From: Ceratopteris richardii
Taxonomy: Eukaryota > Streptophyta > Polypodiopsida > Polypodiales > Pteridaceae
DNA: 64,000 nt
Reading direction: 5' to 3'
Assembly (NCBI GenBank): GCA_020310875.1
Contig: CM035408.1
Location: 149,040,907 to 149,104,906 of the forward strand
Shown: positions 56,501 to 64,000 of the stretch, in pieces
Numbering within the stretch: position 1 is the first letter of the stretch
How the letters are laid out: each line of letters opens with the position of its first letter
Made by a program: the position numbers and the translations under genes
The notes under the pieces: model-generated
Told to the model about the DNA's origin: nothing
The model's database searches: none
Seen by the model: the letters and a program-made list of their open reading frames with translations, nothing else

Positions 56501-57645
56501 TCTAAGTCAATTGGTACTGGTGGAAACACTAGGTTCGGGCCTTCTGTGTTGTGCCTTGATAACCTTATAGTGAATGGTTGCACTCGCCTGGGAAGCCGTG
56601 GGGTGGTTTCTGGTGTCAATGATGCACCTCGGGCCTGTGCACAAGGCATCTGAACTGCACCTCTCATTTTCTTGGATGGAGGCCCTGCGGTTGATAGTCT
56701 GCGTTGAAATTCTTGCACCCTGGTCCACACAAGCGCGCGTTGGATTGGCACATCATATGCCAAGCACCTGTAAACGATCCTCGTGAGAGTACAACACCCA
56801 TATAGTACCGATTTTTGCTTCTTATACCACCGTTGATGTGCCAAGTGGATTTGGTCAATAATCCAGTGAGGCATGTTGATTGTTAGATCGAAGGCGTCTG
56901 CTAAATATAGACTGAACCATATCTTCTTGGGTGGCATTGTGAACCTCTCTTGAGTGGGGAATGTGAAATGTTGCATGACAATTTGCAAGTGAATGGCAAT
57001 AGTCGGTGTCATTGCCACCATGTCTTTTAGTTTAGTCAGATTCCTGTTCTTCATGTTATCTGGGACCATTGTCTCTTTTTTGGTGGGGATATGCATACCT
57101 TTCATGTCGAGGGCTTCTCTTACCAAATTATTCGTCAATTTGAACCGCTTCAGCTCATTGCCCCGTGTGAGAGATGGGAGGACAAAGGTGCTATATCCCT
57201 TTTTCTCTTTGCTCGGAGTGAGGGTGCTAATCAAATACGAGCATCTAAGAAAGTCGGGCTTTGGCAATTGGGCTTTGAAGTAATCATATAGTCCTGCCTT
57301 CTTCCATATCGGTTTCAGCCCTTCATTATTTTGAAGTCTCTCAAATTCCTTGGTGAAGAAGTGATACCTGCCCCAGCGCCCGTTGAACTCTATCTCTGCC
57401 TCCCACAGGTAAGTGCCTTCTCCCAGAGGTCCTGCCACGTCACTGAACCAATGTGAGTTTTTGCTGACTGGCATTGTGTGCCCCTGTGGAGGATTCTGCA
57501 CCGGTATGGCATGTAATGCTCTCAATGCCACTGGACGCTCCTTCAATTCCTCCTCAATAGGAAGACTTTCAATATCCACAATCTGAGGGCTGGTGCCCGC
57601 CAGGGAGCTAGTTCCTGCCTCGGCCATATCGAGGAAACTGGTCAC
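53518..57645 (-). pseudogene. giant gypsy accessory ORF, unknown function
   Basis: One minus-strand reading frame of 1,376 codons (ATG 57,645 to TAG 53,518), interrupted only by TGA 55,999, TAG 55,333 and TAG 55,033; there is no frameshift. Part 1 (548 aa): compact, Trp/Tyr/Phe-rich, with YGCCTLTRIVYRC recalling the plant-transposon domain found in some gypsy ORFs (weak), ending in a strongly acidic stretch. Part 2 (217 aa): Pro/Thr/Ser-rich. Part 3: Leu/Glu/Gln heptad-like coiled coil. Part 4: 400-residue globular region (DLYVPFYVLMVDYN, NMPLYIKYNPCYCPVFRRR, HLATDVVEYYI). No signal peptide, transmembrane helix, knuckle or nuclease motif seen, so it does not look like env. The final Cys-Trp-stop is encoded by LTR bases 1-9. 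Confidence 0.85.
53527..53549 (-). other. polypurine tract of gypsy G6
   Basis: Minus strand GAGAGGGGGAGGGGGGGGG, immediately before the 3' LTR, and also translated as the Arg/Gly end of the accessory frame. Confidence 0.9.
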
Positions 57646-57857
57646 CAGTTCTATGAGAATTTACAAATGAATGTTAACATTGCTAATGGACACCAAGCGT
57701 TCATGTGTCCCCGTTATAACATTAGCATGATTTTAGTGATAATTTAGTAGGTCAATAAGTGCTTGGTGATCGTGTGTGTAGTTAGAGAATGGATAATCCT
57801 AAGAGCTAAATGGAAAGATGCGGTGTGTGAGTGATGTAGTAGTAAGTGGGTATGAAT
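57646..57857. other. spacer between G6 pol end and accessory ORF
   Basis: 212 bp. No splice or promoter signal could be assigned. The accessory frame differs from the pol frame, so it needs its own start, splicing or a subgenomic RNA. Confidence 0.4.
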
Positions 57858-58631
57858 TTACAAATGAGGATCGGGGGGTTTATTACACGTTTTGGGCTGC
57901 CAAACAAACAAAATGGCTGTTGGTCTTGATTTTGTGGAGACTCTAGAGGGCTTTATAAGAGTGTCTGCTTGGAAATGAGGCTTTTTAGGGACCCATTTAC
58001 AAGTGATTCTACTTGTGCCCATGGAAGAATATGTGTTCGTGCGTGATGTATAAGAATGGGTATCAGATGTTCGAGTGAGTGAACCATGTTGTACAGGGTG
58101 TGGCCTCTGTGTAGCTATTTGAGCCCGCAAGCAAGCCTTAGGCACCCAAATTTGTCTTGATCGTGGGCTAGCCTTCATCGACTTCTTGGGTACCCAAATA
58201 GACTTCCCTTTCGCAAAAGAATTTCTGAAAGACTTCTTATTAGTGTCGTGTTGTTGATTACTAATAAGAAGTTTTGCCCATGTGGTTGGCTTGATCGCAA
58301 CAGGCTGTTCGCCTTTCCGCACCCACACTTGTTTCAATGGCTGAGACATCCTGCTTCTCACGTTCTTTTGGCCTCCAGCATAGGTAGTCTTCTGTATTCG
58401 ATCTGTTGTTGGTTGCTGCATCCCTCTGGCCTTTGGAAAAGAAGGGAGTTCCGTTGTGTCCTTGACTTCTTTATTGAGATCATCATTCCTCTGCATCACA
58501 TAGTTTTGGACAAGAACAACATGGTCATCTTCATGTGTACTCGTGGAAGGACCAGGAGTGTGTGCCTTGCCTAATTCCTTGAGTGCTTCATTTTCTAACT
58601 CAATTGTAATGTGTTTCTCATTGACCCAAAC
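57858..58631 (-). pseudogene. G6 pol tail with WVPK motif repeats
   Basis: In frame with integrase and PR2 after the TAG at 58,632. Basic, Ser/Thr/Lys/Gln-rich and apparently disordered. It contains five spaced Trp motifs, KQVWVRK, KSIWVPK, RQIWVPK, CKWVPK and FVWQPK, at roughly residues 57, 101, 117, 168 and 199 counted from 58,499. Ends at a stop at 57,858. I do not recognise a family; repeated Trp-Val-Pro-Lys motifs suggest multivalent binding to a partner. Confidence 0.65.
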
Positions 58632-59220
58632 CTAAAGAAGTCCACTCCTTAGGTTTAAGTTGACTGCATGGTCATAGATCCAGTCTTGACCCAAGACCAG
58701 AGGCTCAGTGAGGTCCTCATCTTGACACACTAGTACTTTCACTGTCATTAAGACATCTTGAATGTGGAGGGGAAGCTCCACCTCGCCCATGCAAGGGGTT
58801 TCCACACCTCCCAATCCTATGAGATATGCCTCTATTGGATTGACTTTTAATTCCAATTCTTGACAGTAAGAGAGTCTCACCGCACTAGTGGCTGCACCTA
58901 AGTCAATCAATGCTCGCACAGTCTTTGCACTAATTCCTTGTCCTATCTCTAAGGTCATAAATGGACGTCGATCGATTATTCTATGGGCACTTATTCCGGA
59001 GACTTCACACATTGCCATATGACATCCTAGGTCCACATAGTCATCTGCCCTGGGCTGATCCCTACCCTGTCGTCTCAACTTCATCCTTCTGATGCGTTCT
59101 AAAGCTTCTGCTTGAGCTTCTTCCCGAATTCGCTTTTCTTTCGCTTTGCGTTTTTTGGCAATGTTGAGTCGATTTAGCATCTCTTCAGTCAGAGGTTCCT
59201 GATATAACTTGAATCTGCAC
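58632..59220 (-). pseudogene. second retropepsin-like domain (PR2) after integrase, G6
   Basis: Directly continues the integrase frame. After a long charged helix (KRKAKEKRIREEAQAEALE) come IDRRPFMTLEIGQGI, the active-site-like block ALIDLGAATSAV, IGLGGVETPCMGEVELPLHI, VLVCQDEDLTEPLVLGQDWIY. The fold pattern is that of retropepsins, but the catalytic triad reads Asp-Leu-Gly here versus Asp-Thr-Gly in the sister copy at 21.2 kb. The frame is open from 59,303 to the TAG at 58,632. Confidence 0.82.
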
Positions 59221-59996
59221 ACGCTTATGTAGCTAGGTAGAATATCGCCTTCTAATGTGGCTAGTTGTACTGCTCCACTCGTTGAGATCCTATTTATGAT
59301 CATAGGTCCATAGCCACGCTTCTCTAATTTCCTCGCATGTTGTTTCAGGGTGTAGACTAAAACTAAATCTCCTGCCTTCTAGCCTTTATCCTTAACATGG
59401 GCGTCAAAGTATGCCTTCTGTCGCTTCTTAGCTGCATATATCCCTGCGGCAGCCCTCAGTCTTGTTTCTCCTAATCGCTCAAGGTCAAAGATCCTAGAGG
59501 AGAGCTCATGGCCCATCCACTCGTGCTCCTGTGCTACCTTTAGTGTAGGTATCAAGAAGTCCAATGGTAGCACTGCATTTTGGCCAAACACCATCTGAAA
59601 AGGAGTGGCTTGGAGTACCGTTTTGTAGGCAACTCGGTATGCCCAAACAGCATGGTGTAGTTGTTTGTCCCAATCAAAGTGTTTATTATTCACTAATTTG
59701 GTAAGCACATTGCATAGAATCTTGTTTGTGCTTTCGGCTTGCCCATTAGCTTGTGGGTGATAGGGAGCAGACTTCTTGTGTACTACCAAGAATTCTTGGA
59801 GAAGATTTTCAATAACCTCTATCACTTACTAGCTCTATGGGTAGCCCGTATCTAGTGAACACATTCTCAAATAAGAACTTAGCGGTCGTCTGAGCATCAT
59901 TCTTTGTCGTAGCTCTTACCTCTACCCACTTGGTTAGATAGTCTGTGGCCACAATAATATACTCTGCATGCGAACCCTTAGCTGGGGGATTAATAG
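59221..59996 (-). pseudogene. gypsy G6 integrase, cut by copia 3
   Basis: The minus-strand frame begins at the copia 3 insertion with INPPAKGSHAEYIIVATDYLTKWVEV, then GLPIELVSDRG (second catalytic Asp, about 59,838). A small deletion and frameshift follows, then FLVVHKKSAPYHPQANGQAESTNK (third catalytic Glu kept), HHAVWAYRVAYKT, GQNAVLPLDFLIP and KKRQKAYFDAHVKDKG. A TAG at 59,379 interrupts before the GDLVLVYTL strand. The first Asp block and everything 5' lie beyond the copia insertion, outside the window. Confidence 0.92.
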
Positions 59997-61074
59997 TGTT
60001 GGTGCATTTTGCCCAAGCCTACATGCTTGATATGCTTGATATTATCCTCATTTGTAAGTCACATGAGTAGTCATGTGAACACCTCTTGTAAAAGAGTACA
60101 TTTTATCTCTTGTAAATGGAAAAAGAAAAAAGTAAAAGGATGGCTTACCTCATCCATGATGTAAAAGCAAATTCGTGGCTCCAACTACCAAAATCACGAA
60201 TTTTTGAGCTGAGGGAATCTCTCCTAACTTTGGGGATCACTTTTAGGTGGAGCCATTCGAATTCGAATTCAAAACTCCCTCCAAGAATAGCTATAAAAGG
60301 AGCAAGAAGGAAGAGGCGATAAGCAAGCCTTGTACGTGACCACTTCATGTCATTTTGTAGAGATTGAAGAGCTTACTCCATAGCTCTATCATTCTACTCC
60401 CATTGTGCAAAGATTCATTGCCAATGTGGTTGTAATCATATGTGAATCTATACATTTATTATCATCTACCTCTCTGTTTTGTTCTCTGCTATACTCACTC
60501 AGAGCAGTAACTTCAGAAGGTCATATCTCGAGTTTTACTGAACATTTTTCAGTGTTTTAAAGTGCGTTGGATAGCTCTCACTGTCTAGTTTCTACCTATA
60601 AATTTTCAAGGTCATTGGATTTATACTTTTGGAGATATCTGCATTTTACTGCTTACTGGTCTATCTCTGCAGAGCCCCGAGAATTGTGGGAATGTTCCAG
60701 AACTTGATGAAACTTGTTCTCAGTGCTCAGTCCATCATTTGAAGTGTTTTAACTTGGAATAGGAAGCTTGCTAAGTCTATTTGCTATGCCCAAAAGGAAG
60801 TTTTCTAATTCCTTCCAGGTTGAGAGCACTGTTCATTTTTTCCAGCAGGTGTATGTCCAAAAATAGCAAGTTTTGGGAGCTAGTCATCTCGCAACTAGCC
60901 TGTCTTGACTTAAACTTTTGGGATACATGTTCCAAAGTACTTGGCTGATATTTTGGTGGATTTAGGAAGCTCAAAGGGTCTACTAATCAACTCTGAAGTC
61001 TCAGTTGGCTGGTGTGAAGCTGGTTGTAGCGGCACCTACTCATCTTTGGATTGCATCCACCATCTCTCTTCACA
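59997..61074 (+). repeat. 5' LTR of copia 3 (1,078 bp)
   Basis: TGTTGGTGCATTTTGCCC...CTCTCTTCACA, followed by the primer-binding site. It interrupts gypsy integrase, so it is younger than G6. The candidate left TSD is AATAG (59,992-59,996); the right end is outside the window. Confidence 0.93.
60292..60299 (+). promoter_or_regulatory. TATA box in copia 3 LTR
   Basis: TATAAAAG about 295 bp into the LTR, preceded by a palindromic ATTCGAATTCGAATTC run at 60,257-60,272. Confidence 0.7.
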
Positions 61075-61075
61075 G

Positions 61076-61087
61076 TGGTATCAGAGC
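61076..61087 (+). other. primer-binding site of copia 3
   Basis: TGGTATCAGAGC, one base after the LTR, matching initiator Met-tRNA. Confidence 0.95.
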
Positions 61088-61100
61088 ATAGTCAAGCAAC

Positions 61101-64000
61101 ATGGGAGATGGATTTCCATCAACAATTGACAAATTGGATCGAAACAACTACCCGGCATGGTCTCTAAGGATGGAGGCTTACCTTCAAGGGAGGAATCTAT
61201 ATGGATTCATATCCGGAGATGAAGCAATGCCAACCATGAGGAACAAAGGGCAACCATCACATGAAGAAGTGGAAGGACTTTCGAATTGGTGTTCGAAGGA
61301 TGCACTTGCAAGGTCCTATATTCTAAACTCAATCTCTGATTTTCTTTTACCTCATGTCAAGGGATGCAAGACATCAAGAGAAACCTGGAATGCACTTGCT
61401 TCTTTCTTCTCTTCCAACACTCGAGCAAGGAAGAACCAATTGTGGATGGAGTTCACAACAATGAAGAAAAGCCCGAAGCAAAATGTGACTGATTATGTCA
61501 CAAAGATGAAGGAGATTTCCGACCAACTTGGAAGCATTGGAGAGGTAATTGAAGAGGAGCAAATCATAAGACAAATCATGAATGGAATCAAAGCAGACGA
61601 CAAGTGGGAGTCATTCACAACAGCCATGGATTTATACATGGATATGCATGTACCCGACCTCAACACACTCATGGACCAACTCTTCACTCATGAAGCAAAG
61701 ATTAGCAAAGGTGGTGAGTCCTCAAGAGGTAATCAAACTTCTGCCTTATATTCTGATAAAGCTAAGGTCAAGGACAAGTCAAAGAATAGAAAGAATGAAG
61801 ATGAAGGAAGCTCTTTCCAAGCAAACTTTGCAGGTAGAGGACGAGCTAGAGGAAGAGGCAGAAGTGGAAAGCAAGGCAGGGGGAGATTCCAATCATCTCA
61901 ACCTTGCAACATATGTGGCTTATCTAACCATACTACTGAAGAATGTTTCAGGAACCCGAGGAACTCAAGAGGAAGAGGATTCAATAGAGGTGGCTATGGA
62001 TCAAATAGAGGCAGGTACAATGGAGGCTACAACAACAACTACTACAACAACAATTACAACAACAACAACAACTATCAAAGTGGCCATAGAGGAAGAAGAG
62101 ATTACAATAACTATGCAGAGGACCAAAGTCAAGAAGATTCATTATTGATTATGAATCTATCAACGAAGAAGGGTAAGGATGATGATCACATATTTTACAT
62201 TGATTCGGGATGCTCGAACCATGTAGCAAGAAATGTGGCTTTACTTTCTGATTTGGAAGATCCTCATAACAAGCATGAAGTGCAGACAGGAGATGACACA
62301 AAGCACTCAGTGGAGAAGATAGGTAATGTGAAGACATCAGATGGGAATATGAACCTCTTAAGCAAAGTCTTGTATGTCCCTACAATTACCAAAAATTTAA
62401 TAAGTGTTGGACAGATTGTTGAAAAAGGATTGCAGGTTAGATTCAATCGATTTGGAGCATATGTTGAAGACCCAAGGCAAGGCTTTCGAAGAATTGCCAA
62501 AGGAGAAAAGACAGGAAGGCTTTTCACTTTTGAAGTGGAAGATACAAAGAACATAGCTTTGTTTAGCTATGGATCTCAAACTCTAACAGAGTTGGAGATA
62601 TGGCACAAAAGGCTTGCTCACATTGGTGAGAGGACACTCAAACAGATTTGCAGGGACCAAAGTGTACTTGGTTTGCCTAATATCACAAGGCAACACATGA
62701 TTTATAAGTGTGAAGCTTGTCAACTCGGCAAGGCTCATAGACAACCTTTCAATAAGAAAGGATATATGTATCAAAATCCTTTGGATCTAGTGCACACGGA
62801 TGTGTGGGGTCCAAGTAAGGAGCCATCTATATCAGGCTCAAGATATTATGTGTCTTTCATAGATGATTGTAGCAGGTGGACCATTCTGTTTTTCATGAAG
62901 CACAAGGATGAAGTGTTTAATTGCTTTAAGAAGTATATTGCTCTTGTTGAAAATCAAACAGGTAGGACTTTGAAAAGACTCAGATCAGATGGTGGAGGAG
63001 AATACTTCTCTTCTGAATTTGATGCCTTCTTGCATGAAAGAGGCATTAAAAGGGAAGTCACTACAAGGTATACACCTGAACTCAATGGTGTAGCAGAGAG
63101 GAGGAATAGAGCTATCGTCGAAGCTGCAAGGTCCATGCTCAACGAAAAGGGATTGCCGAACTACCTATGGGCAGAGGCTGTGTCGACAGCCACATATCTC
63201 ATAAATAGACTTCCATCTAAGTCACTAGATGGAACCACTCCATATGAAGTGTGGAATGGAAGAAGACCTAGTCTAGAGCATTGTAAAATCTTTGGATGCT
63301 TAGCCTATGCTCACATTCCTTCTCAAGTAAGAGGGAAATTGGATCCCAAGGCAGAGAAGTGTGTATTCATTGGTTATGATCAAAACCAAAAAGGATATAG
63401 ATTGTACAATCCAACCAATAAAGGATTTTCTGTGAGTAGAGATGTAATTTTTGATGAAAACAAATCATGGTTTGATGATGACAGGAAAGTGAAGCTGCCA
63501 TATGACTTGGATGAAGATTTTCCATCACTTCAACCAAAGGAGCCAAAGCAAATTGAAGAAAGTGATTCGGAGATTGACCTAGAAGACTTGGAAAGACTAA
63601 AGCTATGGAAGAACAAAGGTAAAGCAAAGATGCAGGATGCTACATATGGACCCGAGAGCTCACATCAACCACTTAGAAGGTCTTCGAGGGAGAAGAAGAA
63701 ACCAGAGAGGTTTGGTTATGATACTTCTTTGGTCACCAAGCACTCAATCTACATTGCAAAGGATTCAACCAATGAAGAACCTACCACATTCGAAGAAGCA
63801 CAAAGCAAGAAAGCTTGGAGAGATGCAATGGATGAAGAAATGGAAGCCTTGAAGGAGAATGACACTTGGGAGCTTGTACCTAACAAGCCATCTATGAAGA
63901 TAATCGGATCTCGATGGATATACAAAATCAAGAGGAATCCAGATGGAAGTATAAATAGACACAAAGCAAGGTTAGTTGCTAAAGGGTTTGCTCAAACCCA
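61101..64000 (+). CDS. copia 3 gag-pol polyprotein, intact, runs off window
   Basis: ATG at 61,101, 14 bp after the primer-binding site. All 966 codons to the window end are open. Order: gag (STIDKLDRNNYPAWSLRM; UBN2-type capsid; knuckle C269-X2-C-X4-H-X4-C282 in an Arg/Gly-rich tail followed by an Asn/Tyr run), protease (active-site D368 in FYIDSGCSNHV), GAG-pre-integrase finger (IWHKRLAHI ... YKCEACQLGKAH), integrase (D567, D630, E666: D-X62-D-X35-E), the chromodomain-free linker, and the start of reverse transcriptase (ENDTWELVP ... NRHKARLVAKGFAQ). The catalytic residues within the visible part are all present. The element makes its own particles and inserts cDNA. The rest of RT, RNase H and the 3' LTR lie beyond the window, so whether it is fully intact is not known. 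Confidence 0.96.
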   Translation, partial: MGDGFPSTIDKLDRNNYPAWSLRMEAYLQGRNLYGFISGDEAMPTMRNKGQPSHEEVEGLSNWCSKDALARSYILNSISDFLLPHVKGCKTSRETWNALASFFSSNTRARKNQLWMEFTTMKKSPKQNVTDYVTKMKEISDQLGSIGEVIEEEQIIRQIMNGIKADDKWESFTTAMDLYMDMHVPDLNTLMDQLFTHEAKISKGGESSRGNQTSALYSDKAKVKDKSKNRKNEDEGSSFQANFAGRGRARGRGRSGKQGRGRFQSSQPCNICGLSNHTTEECFRNPRNSRGRGFNRGGYGSNRGRYNGGYNNNYYNNNYNNNNNYQSGHRGRRDYNNYAEDQSQEDSLLIMNLSTKKGKDDDHIFYIDSGCSNHVARNVALLSDLEDPHNKHEVQTGDDTKHSVEKIGNVKTSDGNMNLLSKVLYVPTITKNLISVGQIVEKGLQVRFNRFGAYVEDPRQGFRRIAKGEKTGRLFTFEVEDTKNIALFSYGSQTLTELEIWHKRLAHIGERTLKQICRDQSVLGLPNITRQHMIYKCEACQLGKAHRQPFNKKGYMYQNPLDLVHTDVWGPSKEPSISGSRYYVSFIDDCSRWTILFFMKHKDEVFNCFKKYIALVENQTGRTLKRLRSDGGGEYFSSEFDAFLHERGIKREVTTRYTPELNGVAERRNRAIVEAARSMLNEKGLPNYLWAEAVSTATYLINRLPSKSLDGTTPYEVWNGRRPSLEHCKIFGCLAYAHIPSQVRGKLDPKAEKCVFIGYDQNQKGYRLYNPTNKGFSVSRDVIFDENKSWFDDDRKVKLPYDLDEDFPSLQPKEPKQIEESDSEIDLEDLERLKLWKNKGKAKMQDATYGPESSHQPLRRSSREKKKPERFGYDTSLVTKHSIYIAKDSTNEEPTTFEEAQSKKAWRDAMDEEMEALKENDTWELVPNKPSMKIIGSRWIYKIKRNPDGSINRHKARLVAKGFAQT

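Noticed and set aside
53866..57291. Plus-strand frames of 60-120 codons opposite the accessory ORF
   Set aside because: Antisense shadows of the large minus-strand frame, without domains or sensible starts.
53518..57645. Accessory frame as an envelope gene
   Set aside because: No signal peptide, transmembrane segment, cleavage site or coiled-coil/anchor order typical of env-like ORFs of plant gypsy elements.
60116..60322. 68-codon basic protein
   Set aside because: Lies wholly inside the copia 3 LTR, across its TATA box.
61582..62148. 188-codon plus-strand frame
   Set aside because: Shadow of the intact copia 3 gag-pol frame; its poly-Thr and Glu-rich text comes from the Asn-codon run read out of frame.

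Overview
This is a plant nuclear genome window made almost entirely of nested, mostly decayed LTR retrotransposons of both superfamilies, Ty1/copia and Ty3/gypsy. No intact host gene is visible. The non-TE material is one pentatricopeptide-repeat (PPR) remnant near 5.3 kb, simple-sequence tracts, and several kilobases of unrecognised degraded DNA. A large-genome land plant is the safest reading. The style of the PPR remnant would suit a fern or lycophyte and the degree of TE decay would suit a gymnosperm, but the sequence alone does not decide.

Layout. 1-4.5 kb: end of a gypsy (Athila/Tat-like) pol, a (TA)n tract, a small orphan ORF and three tandem hairpin-bounded repeats. 4.5-10.9 kb: unrecognised DNA with the PPR remnant, a GA-rich tract and a C-rich tract. 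10,914-16,826 (-): copia element 1, with both LTRs and target-site duplication (TSD) AGGAA. 17-19.3 kb: copia scraps. 19.4-23.6 kb (+): gypsy RT, integrase (INT), a second retropepsin-like domain (PR2) and gag. 24-27.2 kb (-): copia 4, nested in another copia. 27.2-32.6 kb (-): gypsy gag, a nested copia LTR plus gag, a palindromic repeat array, and a gypsy 5' LTR with an Athila-type primer-binding site. 32.6-33.8 kb (-): copia gag/PR. 34.3-35.7 kb: gypsy PR, LTR tail and INT scraps. 36,846-43,516 (+): copia element 2, same family as element 1, TSD TGGAT. 44.2-45.3 kb (+): 3' end of a gypsy element with its LTR. 45.3-47.7 kb (+): copia 5. 48.2-52.8 kb (+): gypsy gag-PR-RT, interrupted by a minus-strand gypsy element (52,823-59,996) that carries INT, PR2, a WVPK-repeat tail and a very large accessory reading frame before its 3' LTR. 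That element is itself interrupted by copia 3 (59,997 to the window end), whose gag-pol frame is completely open.

Most notable: (1) a gypsy lineage with a retropepsin-like domain after integrase and a roughly 1,375-codon accessory frame of unknown function, which ends on a stop codon supplied by the first nine bases of the LTR; (2) gag proteins with up to three zinc knuckles of the shortened CX2CX3HX4C form; (3) an 11-bp tandem array inside the copia 1/2 LTRs with 6, 6, 8 and 7 units; (4) a hierarchical array of about 20-bp palindromes in a gypsy leader; (5) three tandem 77-78-nt units whose closing stems appear to covary; (6) copia 3, which looks young. Nesting gives an order of events: copia 3 went into the minus gypsy, which had gone into the plus gypsy. 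Element names (copia 1-5; gypsy G1, G2, G3, G5, G6) are local labels.
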